A stretch of DNA of 64,000 nucleotides from Sediminibacterium sp. (GTDB lineage: Bacteria; Bacteroidota; Bacteroidia; Chitinophagales; Chitinophagaceae): NCBI RefSeq assembly GCF_019264485.1, contig NZ_JAHVAA010000015.1, positions 204,650 through 268,649 on the forward strand, read 5' to 3'. Numbering within the stretch: position 1 is the stretch's first letter; the number at the start of each line of letters is the position of its first letter. The notes under the pieces are model-generated. The model searched no databases, was not told the origin of the DNA, and saw only the letters and a program-made list of their open reading frames with translations. Both the position numbers and the translations under genes were made by a program. Positions 26,948 to 35,797 of the stretch are shown here, piece by piece.

Positions 26948-27745
26948 ATGGAAAAGAAACATTCAATATTATATTTAGCACTACTTCTGTTTTCAGTAAC
27001 AAGTTGCGAAAAAACAATAGACCTGGATTTAGACACTACTACTCCATTAATAGTGGTTGATGGTGAGGTAACAAATAGTGTAACGCTGGGCAGCACAGTT
27101 AAACTATCTTATACTAATAAAGTAAAATCTGATAACAGCATAGTGCCATTAACAGGTGCAACTGTTACCATACAGGAAGATAACGGTACAGTGTATTCAT
27201 TACCAGAAACAGCCACTGGCATTTACCAAAACCCCGGTTTAGTAGGCATTACAGGTAAAACCTATCATCTGAAAGTGATAACAAATGGCGTTACACTCAC
27301 ATCAAGTTCAAAGATGCCGGTAATGGTAAATTTAGATTCTTTAGTGGTAGAGGATTTCCCATTCTTTGACAAAACAGTAAAAGTGGTAACACCTTTTTAC
27401 AACGACCCAAAAGGATTCGGCAATAATTACAATTTGTTTATGTTTAAAAATGGAAGATTAATAAAAGACATTTTTGCCTATGACGATTCATTCATTGATG
27501 GTAAAAAAATTACCTTTCCGCTGATTTATTCAAGAGAAAGTGATGAATTCAAAAAAGGTGATGTGATTGAAGTTGTCATGAATTGTATTGACTATGCCAA
27601 TTATAAATATTGGTTTAGTTTTTCTCAATCTTCCACTGGCAGTCCACTTGCTGTTCCAGACAACCCAATAAGTAATATTACCGGCAATGCCATTGGTATT
27701 TTCGGGGCTAATACTTATCAAAAAAAGAATATAGTAATCCCATAA
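26948..27745 (+). CDS. DUF4249 lipoprotein
   Basis: A 265-residue surface or periplasmic lipoprotein: lipobox LFSVTSCEK (Cys 20), then DLDLDTTTPLIVVDGEVTN, the characteristic DUF4249 start, with TGATVTIQEDNGTVYSLPE following. The family always accompanies a TonB-dependent receptor and is thought to aid ligand capture; the ligand is unknown. Length is a little short for the family but the end (NAIGIFGANT) is typical. Confidence 0.88.
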   Translation: MEKKHSILYLALLLFSVTSCEKTIDLDLDTTTPLIVVDGEVTNSVTLGSTVKLSYTNKVKSDNSIVPLTGATVTIQEDNGTVYSLPETATGIYQNPGLVGITGKTYHLKVITNGVTLTSSSKMPVMVNLDSLVVEDFPFFDKTVKVVTPFYNDPKGFGNNYNLFMFKNGRLIKDIFAYDDSFIDGKKITFPLIYSRESDEFKKGDVIEVVMNCIDYANYKYWFSFSQSSTGSPLAVPDNPISNITGNAIGIFGANTYQKKNIVIP

Positions 27746-27777
27746 AAAAATAATTAAACATTTAACCAGCTCAACTT

Positions 27778-27819
27778 ATAAACAAGGTGGCAGGAGAATA
27801 TCCTTGTCACCTTGTTTAT
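27778..27819 (+). terminator. 12-bp hairpin after the DUF4249 gene
   Basis: ATAAACAAGGTG (27778-27789) and its complement (27808-27819) form a perfect stem 33 bases past the stop. There is no long T-run, so it may be a weak terminator or a 3' protective stem. Confidence 0.55.
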
Positions 27820-27885
27820 CTAACACACTCTACTGCCCTATATGTTGAAAATAGAAAATTCCTGGAACCAGGATGTTTCATAATA

Positions 27886-28018
27886 ATCTGTGTTCCATTT
27901 ACCTCATCATCGACCCTCAAACTTCCCGACTAGTAAATGAGTTCATCTGAGGCGTATTCAAAATACCACCTATAAAAATTGCGGGAAATACGATTGATTT
28001 ATTGCGGATGTTGGTTGT
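27886..28018 (+). promoter_or_regulatory. Shared upstream element, copy 2 (leader ORF and nuclease)
   Basis: Aligns with 21321-21454 with about three quarters of bases equal by eye, one single-base indel and an identical 21-base core at 27947-27967 that lies 72 bases before the ATG at 28019. The bracketing words CGTATT and AATACG and the TATAAAA box are kept. The only shared feature of the downstream ORFs is the first codons ATGAAAAA. Confidence 0.7.
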
Positions 28019-28111
28019 ATGAAAAAAATTGTGCTTAACGATATTTCCGATTCTATGTTCGAAAAACCGTTAGTCGATAGCACTTCACGAACAGATACAC
28101 CCAATGAGTAA
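28019..28111 (+). CDS. 30-residue leader ORF overlapping the nuclease start
   Basis: Starts at the ATG that ends the shared upstream element and reads MKKIVLNDISDSM, then FEKPLVDSTSRTDTPNE and a stop. Its last eight bases (ATGAGTAA) contain the start of the nuclease gene in another frame, an arrangement typical of translational coupling. It may be a leader peptide or a very small partner protein. No family recognised. Confidence 0.55.
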   Translation: MKKIVLNDISDSMFEKPLVDSTSRTDTPNE

Positions 28112-29144
28112 GCCGAAAACAAAGGTAGAATTTGAGCAGGTGGCCCTGCTGATTGAAGAAGCCAGGAACAGGGCTTTTCAAAAAGTGAATGAAGAACTGG
28201 TGCTTTTATACTTCAAAGTGGGAAATATTGTTTCCGGAAAAGTATCAGCAGGCGCCTGGGGCGATAATACTGTTGAAGAACTGGCGGGCTACATCGCTTC
28301 CAAATATCCGGGCTTACAAGGTTTCAACCGAAGAGGTCTTTACCGGATGAGGCAGTTTTTTGAAACTTATACCGCGCCCGAATTTGTGTCACCAGTGGTG
28401 ACACAAATAGAACAATCTGAAAATGAAGCACTTAGATTTGTGTCAGCAGTGCTGACACAAATTAGCTGGACGCATCATTTATTGATTCTGTCAAAAACCA
28501 GAACTACTGAAGAAAAGTTGTTTTACATACATGCCTGCATTAATGAGCATTGGTCTACACGGGAACTGGAACGTCAACTCAATTCGGCAGTTTTTGAGAG
28601 AACTGTACTGGCCAACAAGAAAGTGCCTGCATTAATGAAACAATTGCCTCAAAATCTTTTTAAAGACCCTTATATATTTGAGTTTCTTGATTTGCCTGAC
28701 GGACACTCTGAAACTGACCTTGAGAAAGCACTAATGCTGAATTTACAAAAGATCATTCTCGAAATAGGGAAAGGTTTTACCTATATGGGGCATCAATATC
28801 GTCTGCAGGTGGGTAACAAAGATTATTATACGGATCTGCTTTTTTATCAACGCGATTTGCAATGTCTCGTTTTATTTGAACTAAAAATCCAGGAATTTGA
28901 ACCCGAGTTTTTAGGTAAACTCAATTTTTACCTGGAAGCCCTTGACAGGGATGTTAAACGGCCTTTTGAGAACAGCAGCATTGGCGTATTACTTTGCAAA
29001 GGAAAAGATACAGCTGTAGTAGAATATGCAATGGCCCGAAATACTTCCCCGGCTATAATTGCCGATTATGAAACAAAGCTGATACCCAAGAAATTACTGG
29101 CCAATAAATTGCATCAGTTAATAGAGCAGTTATCAAAAAGATGA
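28104..29144 (+). CDS. PDDEXK nuclease-domain protein (DUF1016/YhcG family)
   Basis: A 346-residue protein with an N-terminal DUF1016 helical DNA-binding region (about 1-150: IASKYPGLQGFNRRGLYRMR, WSTRELERQLNSAVFER) and a C-terminal PDDEXK-fold nuclease (about 180-320: YYTDLLFYQRDLQCLVLFELK carries the D and ExK catalytic residues; GKLNFYLEALDRD follows). The family is scattered through bacterial accessory regions and is suspected to act on DNA in defence or recombination. Unusual: two near-identical palindromes at 28382-28462 add an in-frame 18-codon duplication in the hinge. It is preceded by an overlapping leader ORF. Confidence 0.88.
   Translation: MSKPKTKVEFEQVALLIEEARNRAFQKVNEELVLLYFKVGNIVSGKVSAGAWGDNTVEELAGYIASKYPGLQGFNRRGLYRMRQFFETYTAPEFVSPVVTQIEQSENEALRFVSAVLTQISWTHHLLILSKTRTTEEKLFYIHACINEHWSTRELERQLNSAVFERTVLANKKVPALMKQLPQNLFKDPYIFEFLDLPDGHSETDLEKALMLNLQKIILEIGKGFTYMGHQYRLQVGNKDYYTDLLFYQRDLQCLVLFELKIQEFEPEFLGKLNFYLEALDRDVKRPFENSSIGVLLCKGKDTAVVEYAMARNTSPAIIADYETKLIPKKLLANKLHQLIEQLSKR
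28382..28462 (+). repeat. Two palindromes inside the nuclease coding sequence
   Basis: ATTTGTGTCACC-AGT-GGTGACACAAAT (28382-28408) and ATTTGTGTCAGC-AGT-GCTGACACAAAT (28436-28462) are each perfect 12-bp inverted repeats around AGT, offset by 54 bases. They encode FVSPVVTQI and FVSAVLTQI. The two differ by a compensating change in both arms, so pairing is preserved. Confidence 0.9.
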
Positions 29145-29214
29145 AAGCAAACGATGACCAGTAAGTTTTCGCAAACATGAAACTTGTATCAAAACAGTTC
29201 CTCATCGTGTTCAT

Positions 29215-29250
29215 CTCTCGGTCTTTCCGACTATCCGTCTTTCGGTCTTC
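29215..29250. repeat. GTCCGAAAG-type repeat, right copy (inverted)
   Basis: CTTTCCGAC and CTTTCGGTC words; the reverse complement of this stretch resembles 19882-19917. Together the two copies bracket the accessory region. Confidence 0.6.
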
Positions 29251-29274
29251 CCAACTTCCCACCCAATCATCATA

Positions 29275-29703
29275 CTACGACTGTATATAACTCTGCAACT
29301 GATTAATTGTTTCTGCCTGTGTAAGAATGGTTTCTGTTACCAGGTCATTGATGGAGATAATACCTACCAGTTGTTCATCTTCTATCACCGGTAAATAACG
29401 GAGTCTATGTGAGGTCATTAACTGCATACAGGCATCTACACTGTCATTTCCACTTACATAAGGAAAATCGGTGGTCATAATATCTCCTACCGGAGTATCG
29501 CTGGAATGGCGGCCTTTCAGGATCACTTTGCGGGAATAATCGCGCTCCGTCATGATTCCGGCAAATTTTTCCTCTTTCATCACCACTACCGATCCAATAT
29601 TCTGTTCAGACATAATACGGAGTGCATCAATAACAGTCATTTCGGGTGGTACAATGGTTACCCGGTTTCCTTTTCGCTGAAGAACATTACTAACTTTTCG
29701 CAT
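29275..29703 (-). CDS. CBS-domain protein
   Basis: A 142-residue protein consisting of two CBS motifs (about 10-65: VIDALRIMSEQNIGSVVVMKEE, FAGIMTERDYSRK; about 75-135: SVDACMQLMTSHRLRYLPVI, VGIISINDLV), which form a Bateman module that binds adenosine nucleotides. No effector domain is attached, so it may regulate in trans. Typical length for stand-alone CBS pairs. Confidence 0.92.
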   Translation of the reverse strand: MRKVSNVLQRKGNRVTIVPPEMTVIDALRIMSEQNIGSVVVMKEEKFAGIMTERDYSRKVILKGRHSSDTPVGDIMTTDFPYVSGNDSVDACMQLMTSHRLRYLPVIEDEQLVGIISINDLVTETILTQAETINQLQSYIQS

Positions 29704-29776
29704 GGCAAGTGTTTTACAGCTTTAATATAAAGGAATGATTTGACATTTGCAAGCCCGGAGAGGGGTAATAAACGTA

Positions 29777-29853
29777 GAACAGAGAAACAGAGGAATATTC
29801 AATAACCAGATAAGTTTTACTTGGATATTGAATATTCCTCTGTTTCTCTGTTC
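29777..29853. repeat. 28-bp perfect inverted repeat
   Basis: Arms 29777-29804 and 29826-29853 pair without a mismatch; the loop is 21 bases. The outer part uses the AACAGAGAAACAGAG word of 17774-17866 and the inner part a GAATATTCAATA word like 11671-11698. It lies between the CBS gene and a metalloprotease gene, both on the minus strand. Confidence 0.9.
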
Positions 29854-29871
29854 TTCGGTTTCTCTGTTCTC

Positions 29872-32454
29872 TTAGTCTGTCTTCAACGCTTTATCAATCA
29901 AAAAGATCAGATTGGCTCTATGGGCCTTTGTTTCTTCATTGGTTGATACTGCTGCGGCCAGTTTGGTACGGAGTTTTCTTAAAGTGTATAAGGTTGCTGC
30001 TTTCGATACATCATCAATCGGTGCCTGTGGTGTAAGGAAATTACCGGCTCCTTTTACAAAAGAAGTTTGGAGGTATTGTCTGTACACATTTACATTACCA
30101 TTGATATCTGCATCAAAAATACCTTTTACCAGGTCGTTCATTACATCTGCCACACTATACTGGTTACCATACAAACGTGTATTGTTGATACGCTGTAAAG
30201 TAGCAGGGTTTAATATATGTGCCAGTGTACCTCCTACCTGGATGGCAGTGATGTTGTTGGTTACTTTATAATCTTCACCATTGTTTGGCTGGTTAAATCC
30301 GCGACGCTGTATTTGCAGGTAAGGAAATACCTGTGCATCTGCATCAAAAGCATTGGGTGCAAATACATATTTAGTCAATACTTCCATCGCTTTTTTCTGT
30401 GTAGCCAGTGGTGTTGGCGTGTATGGTTTATTGGCCGAATTCTGTTCAGGGAAACTTCTGTCAATATATACACCTCCCACATAACGGCTTACCGCATTAA
30501 TCATACTGTTACGCTGCCCGAGTAATGCGCCATAACGTGCACGAAGTTCTGCGTATGACTGTCCGGGTTTGCTGTATTTCTGCACCAACTTACCCATCAG
30601 GTTATTCACCAGTTTAAAGCGGTCTTCGGCATATGCTATCGCATCGCTGGTAAGGTCGTTTACGTTTACACGTGGGTCCATGGCTTTACCGGGTGCACGC
30701 ATATCATCACCATCATTGCCGAATGCCAGTTTAGGATCGGTACTGCGTGATAATATTTTTGTGATACCCGCTTCTTCTCCTGCTGCTGATAATGGTGTAT
30801 ACCCAAATTCAATAGCCCATAAATCATAAGGGCCAGCTTTGGTAGTATAATAATCACCCTGTTTGCTTCTGTCTAAAGAAACGTTGATGGCAGGATAATC
30901 CATTACAGAACCAATTAAACCAATCTGGCGGGTGATAGCTGTATTGTTGATATCTGCAGGTGATAACATCTGACTCGCTTTCATGTTATGGTTCAAACCA
31001 AGTGTATGACCCATTTCATGCATAATCAGGTAAATGAGGAATTGCTTATGCATTTCTTTGATCTCTGCTTCAGGAGCATCCATGGCCTGTAAAGTGGTCT
31101 GACCGGTCATAAACTGCGCTTTCAGCTCACCGGCCAGTGTACAGGTTGCATAGTGCTGCATATTCATGCCGGGCAAATGCATTTTAGATTCCATTGATGG
31201 TCCGTTGTATAACTCATCAGAAATAGGTGTAGCACTTCCTGAGAACCACTCAACAGTAATATCGGCTCCGAGGATTTGTCCGGTACGCGGATTTACAAAG
31301 CTGGGTCCGATGGCACCATAAGGTGGTTGTGCTGATGACACCCAACGAATAACATTATAACGAATATCGGCAGGATCCCAGGTAGCATCATCGGGCATGA
31401 TTTTCATTTGTACTGCATTTTTGAAACCTGCTTTCTCAAAAGCTTCATTCCATTTCAGCCCCGCTTCCATAATTGTCTGGCGGTATTCATACGGAGTGGT
31501 ATTCTCAATCCAGTATACCAATGGTTCAACCGGCTCGCTCAATGCAGCAGAAGGATCTTTTTTAACCAGTCCCCATCTGTTGATCATGTCTTTGTATGGA
31601 GTTGGACTGATACTTGTTTGATCGTTACGTTGTTGTGTAAAATAACCAACACGGGGATCATCTCTTCTCGCACGGAAATCGTTCTTAGGCATTTCAATAA
31701 AACTGTGCTGCATACGTACACGTACATAACGGGCATCTGTAATATCCGGTCCGGTTGCGGCGATGGTGCTTGGATTATCGTAAGAAAGATCCACGACTAC
31801 ATCTGTATTATTGGGGAATGAGCGGATATTGGCGTATTTCGATTTGGTGGGGTTTAATCCTCCGAGGTTAAAAGTGAAAGGTGTAGCCTGTCCGGGTCCA
31901 AAAATAGGTTTCACCGGGTCCATTTTCTCACTCAGGAAAAGCTGGTCTGCATTTATCAGGTAGCCTAATGAATCTTCGATACTGAACTTGTCGTTGTAAA
32001 AAACCGCCTCGGGTTTATCTACATCTTCGGTTTTACTTACAGGGTTTGATTTATCGTAAAAGAATCCTGTATTCACCACCTGAAATTCAATCTTGTCGAA
32101 TGCTTTTTTCATGGTAAAAACACCTGTGTTTCTGTGCATACTCTGGTGCAGGAACAAAGAAGTGGGTCCATTGATAGAGAAACTCTGGTAAATGAACTCT
32201 TTGTTTAACTGGTCCTTTCTTATATACATCTGAATACTACCTGTAGTTGTATCCTGGTATAAGGTAAATAAGCCTTCGATTTTTTTATTGCCTTTTGTTC
32301 TGTCGGCTACAGATGGCTTTTTGGGTGCCGCTGCGGGTTTTGTGGTATCACCTGCAGGTCTTGCTCCTGGTGGAACGGCTGGGGGCTGCTGTGCATTGGC
32401 ATTCATGCTCAGTATTCCCGCACATAATAATGTGCCTATCAAAGGTCTTCTCAT
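29872..32454 (-). CDS. Exported zinc metalloprotease (DUF5117/DUF4953-like)
   Basis: An 860-residue secreted protein. A signal peptide (LLCAGILSMNANAQ) is followed by a Pro/Lys-rich linker (GARPAGDTTKPAAAPKKP), a DUF5117-type N-domain (about 60-310) and a zincin domain with the extended zinc site HEMGHTLGLNH (HExxHxxGxxH). This is a common Bacteroidota family of putative metalloproteases whose substrates are unknown. Met 32454 begins the signal peptide and is used rather than the in-frame start at 32487. Confidence 0.87.
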   Translation of the reverse strand: MRRPLIGTLLCAGILSMNANAQQPPAVPPGARPAGDTTKPAAAPKKPSVADRTKGNKKIEGLFTLYQDTTTGSIQMYIRKDQLNKEFIYQSFSINGPTSLFLHQSMHRNTGVFTMKKAFDKIEFQVVNTGFFYDKSNPVSKTEDVDKPEAVFYNDKFSIEDSLGYLINADQLFLSEKMDPVKPIFGPGQATPFTFNLGGLNPTKSKYANIRSFPNNTDVVVDLSYDNPSTIAATGPDITDARYVRVRMQHSFIEMPKNDFRARRDDPRVGYFTQQRNDQTSISPTPYKDMINRWGLVKKDPSAALSEPVEPLVYWIENTTPYEYRQTIMEAGLKWNEAFEKAGFKNAVQMKIMPDDATWDPADIRYNVIRWVSSAQPPYGAIGPSFVNPRTGQILGADITVEWFSGSATPISDELYNGPSMESKMHLPGMNMQHYATCTLAGELKAQFMTGQTTLQAMDAPEAEIKEMHKQFLIYLIMHEMGHTLGLNHNMKASQMLSPADINNTAITRQIGLIGSVMDYPAINVSLDRSKQGDYYTTKAGPYDLWAIEFGYTPLSAAGEEAGITKILSRSTDPKLAFGNDGDDMRAPGKAMDPRVNVNDLTSDAIAYAEDRFKLVNNLMGKLVQKYSKPGQSYAELRARYGALLGQRNSMINAVSRYVGGVYIDRSFPEQNSANKPYTPTPLATQKKAMEVLTKYVFAPNAFDADAQVFPYLQIQRRGFNQPNNGEDYKVTNNITAIQVGGTLAHILNPATLQRINNTRLYGNQYSVADVMNDLVKGIFDADINGNVNVYRQYLQTSFVKGAGNFLTPQAPIDDVSKAATLYTLRKLRTKLAAAVSTNEETKAHRANLIFLIDKALKTD

Positions 32455-32646
32455 AGCGAGTGTTTTAGTTGAATTCAAAATAATCAAACCTGTCTAATTA
32501 TTACCATTGCTTTGGATAAGTGGTAAAATTTAACAATAAGTGTAGGATCAAAGTGATAATCAAAACCCGTGAAAGCAATTTCACAAATTTAATTTAGTAA
32601 AATACATATGTATTTATCTACATGCGTAATATATCTTCCTAATAAT

Positions 32647-34482
32647 TCAATCTGTTTTCTCTGTCTTACCTGTCAACCATCCATTCAGAACTTTCATAGC
32701 AGTTGCATCAGCAGCAGGATTTACAGTTACTGCATAGGAACGTTCCTCTTTTTCACCTAATACAAATTTTACCATTATACTTTCATTACCTGTAATTACA
32801 TGTATCCGTATTTCATCACCTGTTTTCATTCCGGCGATGATTTTATTGTATTCAGCCGCTGTTTTTACCGGCTGGTTATTTACTGAAAGTATTTTCGCCT
32901 GTCTTCTTAATCCTGCATTCCAGGCCGGTGACTGCCAGTCTACCGCATTCACCAGCACAGTGTCTCTTCTTTCCGATACTGTAAGGCCTGAATAGGCAGG
33001 TACTGTCTTAGGCGTCTGATCCACCAATAATCCGGCATGGGCAAAATAACGCGCATAGTCCAGTGGTTTTAGGGTATAGATGTATTCAAAAAAATCATCC
33101 ATCTTTTCTCCACTCACTGTTTCAATTTCCTGTTTCAATTCAGCTTCGGTAAAACCCCTGCCTTTCTTCTTATAATAGTCATAATAAAGTTTCCGCATCA
33201 CATCATCCAGTGAACGTTTATTTCCTGTAACATACCTGATCCTGAAGTCAAGCATCACTCCCACAACTGGCCCCTTGTCATAATAAGAGATGGTTTTATT
33301 TACCTCATCACCTGTTCTGCCAAACGGACCGTCGGACCATGTCTGAAAACTTGATTCTGCCAGGGTTTGAAAAAGCCTTCCCGGTTTAGCTTCATACGAA
33401 GCCAGTTGCTGCTGTACGGTTGCTAAAGCTTCTTCATCCGTTTTTAAACCGGCTCTTCTGAGTATCAGGTTTTCATAATAAACATTCAATCCTTCCGATA
33501 CCCATAGCGAATTGGTTCGGCTTCCTTTGTTATAATCAAAAGGGCCTAATTCAATGGGTCTGATTCTTTTTACATTATAGTGATGAAAATATTCATGGGC
33601 CAGAAAATGGTACATACGATTTCGCGCAGAGCGGTTGGTTGATAAACCTTGCCCACTGAAAGCAATAGATGTAGAATTGAGGTGCTCTATTCCACCGCCG
33701 CCCGGACCAATAGCCAGAAAACTATAATGTCCGTAAGGAATTTCGCCAATGATACCTGATGCGGTGCTCACAATTTTTTTAAGATCATTCATGAAAATAG
33801 CACGATCAAACTCGCCGGGTTTATACGCCACGAAATAATGTGGCTTATTATTTACAGTAAAAGAAGGCAGGTCTTCCAGCTTACTTCCTAAGAGAAACGG
33901 GCTGTCGTAAAGAATATCAAAATCGGGCGAACGATAGGTAAATGGTTCTCCCTGCACGAGAGCAAGCCCGGTAGCTACGCGGTTCCAGTTGGTATAGGGT
34001 TGAATACGTATAACGGATGGGTAAGTGATACCTCCTACAGGGTATAAAAAAATACCAGCTGGTGAGAGGTAGGCAAATTCTTCATCAATATAATTGGATG
34101 CAACAAATCGCCTGTTACCGTAAATGCGGTAGTTAATAGTGAATGGTTTTCCATCTCCATTTATCATCCAGTGATTGGGTGCTTTCTGCTGCCATACCAG
34201 TGTATCGCCCTTACTATTTTTTACTTTGAAATCTTTCAGGTCTTTTGAAAAATACATCAACTGGTAATAACCGGTAGTCCAGTTCGGCAATTCAAACGCA
34301 ATATTTTTCTTCCCTTTCGGATCATATTTCATTTCAACAGATGCAAAATGCGTTGCTGCTTCTGGAAAAGATACTGTGAACTGAATAGACGGTGTTTGTG
34401 CTATAGTAAACAACGCTGTACATACGCTTACTATTAAAAGAAAAACTCTCCCGAACTGAGTTTTGAAAGCAGGTGATTGCAT
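32647..34482 (-). CDS. M61-family glycyl aminopeptidase-like metalloprotease with PDZ
   Basis: A 611-residue exported peptidase. Signal peptide to about residue 29; an N-terminal beta domain (PEAATHFASVEMKYDPKGKK); the catalytic HEYFHHYNVKRIRP with the zinc site HExxH and a downstream Glu (SEGLNVYYE); and a C-terminal PDZ domain (about 500-585) for substrate handling. Family members cleave N-terminal Gly or Ala. Transcribed with, or just after, the flavoprotein gene on the same strand. Confidence 0.9.
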   Translation of the reverse strand: MQSPAFKTQFGRVFLLIVSVCTALFTIAQTPSIQFTVSFPEAATHFASVEMKYDPKGKKNIAFELPNWTTGYYQLMYFSKDLKDFKVKNSKGDTLVWQQKAPNHWMINGDGKPFTINYRIYGNRRFVASNYIDEEFAYLSPAGIFLYPVGGITYPSVIRIQPYTNWNRVATGLALVQGEPFTYRSPDFDILYDSPFLLGSKLEDLPSFTVNNKPHYFVAYKPGEFDRAIFMNDLKKIVSTASGIIGEIPYGHYSFLAIGPGGGGIEHLNSTSIAFSGQGLSTNRSARNRMYHFLAHEYFHHYNVKRIRPIELGPFDYNKGSRTNSLWVSEGLNVYYENLILRRAGLKTDEEALATVQQQLASYEAKPGRLFQTLAESSFQTWSDGPFGRTGDEVNKTISYYDKGPVVGVMLDFRIRYVTGNKRSLDDVMRKLYYDYYKKKGRGFTEAELKQEIETVSGEKMDDFFEYIYTLKPLDYARYFAHAGLLVDQTPKTVPAYSGLTVSERRDTVLVNAVDWQSPAWNAGLRRQAKILSVNNQPVKTAAEYNKIIAGMKTGDEIRIHVITGNESIMVKFVLGEKEERSYAVTVNPAADATAMKVLNGWLTGKTEKTD

Positions 34483-34560
34483 AAAAGGGTTTTAGTCCTT
34501 ACAAATTATTCATCAGCTCCGGAAATAACCTGCTATGAATTAACCATCACTTCTTGTATT

Positions 34561-35793
34561 TTAGCCCAGACTGGCTTCTCCTATCTTTTTTGCGGCTAAA
34601 AAGCCACTTGTCCATGCGTTCTGGAAATTAAAGCCTCCGGTTATACCATCTATATCCATTACTTCGCCTGCAAAAAACAATCCTTCCATTTTCTTACTTT
34701 GCATGGTATTCGGGTCTATCTCCGCTAATTTTATACCCCCGCAGGTTACAAATTCTTCTTTGAAAGTTGTTTTACCTTTTACATGAAAGTCATGTGTGGT
34801 AAGAAATTGTATCAGTTTATTCTGCAGTCTGGCTGGAAGATCGGCCCACCGCATTTCTGCAGTTATACCAGACTCTTCCAGCAGGTATAACCACAAACGA
34901 TTGGGTAGCTGAAAAGGATTTTTATTCCCGATTTTTTGAGCTGCATTCGTCTCTCTTATTTCCTGCCATCTTTCACGCAACTGGCTTTCCGTTTCTGTAC
35001 CGAGCCAATTGATCAGGATATAAAATTCGTATTGTCTTGATGCCAATTCTCTGGCGCCCCATGCAGATAAACGAAGTATGGCAGGGCCGCTCATACCCCA
35101 GTGAGTAATTAATACGGGGCCTGTTTCAACCAATTTGGTTCCAGTTACTTTTACAGTTGTATTTGCTATACTTACTCCCATCAGTGATGTGATGCGATGC
35201 CCCGGCATATTAAAGGTAAAAAGTGAAGGAACAGGTTCTTCAATACTATGTCCGGTTTGTTGTAACCATTGAAACATAACAGATTTCGGATAACCGCCAG
35301 TTGCCACACAGATATAATTGGCAACTATTTTAGTATCATTCGGTAAATGAACAATAAATCCAGTTTCATTTTTTTCTATTGCTTTTACTTCACGGCCAAG
35401 TTGTACTTCTACCCTGAATTTATCCGCATCACGCAACAGACAATCAATAATAGTTTGTGAATCGTTTGTAGAAGGAAACATTCTTCCATCAACTTCTGTC
35501 TTTAATATCACGCCTCTCTCTGCAAACCATTCAATCGTATCATTGGTATTGAACCAGTGAAAAGATTTTTTGAGAAAATTTTGTCCGCGGGGATATCGTT
35601 TCGCCAGTTCTGGTATCTCAAAACAGGCATGTGTTGTATTACATCTTCCGCCGCCACTTATCTTTACTTTGGAAAGCAGTTTCCCTGTTTTTTCCAACAG
35701 TATTACTTTCAACTGAGGGTTTATTCTCGCTGCATTGACGGCACAAAAAAAACCGGCCGCTCCTCCTCCTATCACTACAAGTGTTTTTTGCAT
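34561..35793 (-). CDS. HI0933-family FAD-dependent oxidoreductase
   Basis: A 410-residue flavoprotein. The FAD dinucleotide fold is at the start (VVIGGGAAGFFCAVNAA), followed by LLSKVKISGGGRCNTTHA, characteristic of the HI0933/YhiN family (related to BaiN), and the C-terminal FAD contact AGEVMDIDGITGGFNFQNAW. The substrate is not known; some relatives reduce unsaturated bile-acid-like compounds. Its start is four bases from the end of the M20 peptidase gene, so they are cotranscribed. Confidence 0.9.
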   Translation of the reverse strand: MQKTLVVIGGGAAGFFCAVNAARINPQLKVILLEKTGKLLSKVKISGGGRCNTTHACFEIPELAKRYPRGQNFLKKSFHWFNTNDTIEWFAERGVILKTEVDGRMFPSTNDSQTIIDCLLRDADKFRVEVQLGREVKAIEKNETGFIVHLPNDTKIVANYICVATGGYPKSVMFQWLQQTGHSIEEPVPSLFTFNMPGHRITSLMGVSIANTTVKVTGTKLVETGPVLITHWGMSGPAILRLSAWGARELASRQYEFYILINWLGTETESQLRERWQEIRETNAAQKIGNKNPFQLPNRLWLYLLEESGITAEMRWADLPARLQNKLIQFLTTHDFHVKGKTTFKEEFVTCGGIKLAEIDPNTMQSKKMEGLFFAGEVMDIDGITGGFNFQNAWTSGFLAAKKIGEASLG

Positions 35794-35797
35794 TGGC

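Noticed and set aside
20100..29144. Whole accessory region as an integrated phage or conjugative element
   Set aside because: No integrase, terminase, capsid, relaxase or att-like direct repeats; content is a mix of unrelated small insertions and ordinary genes.
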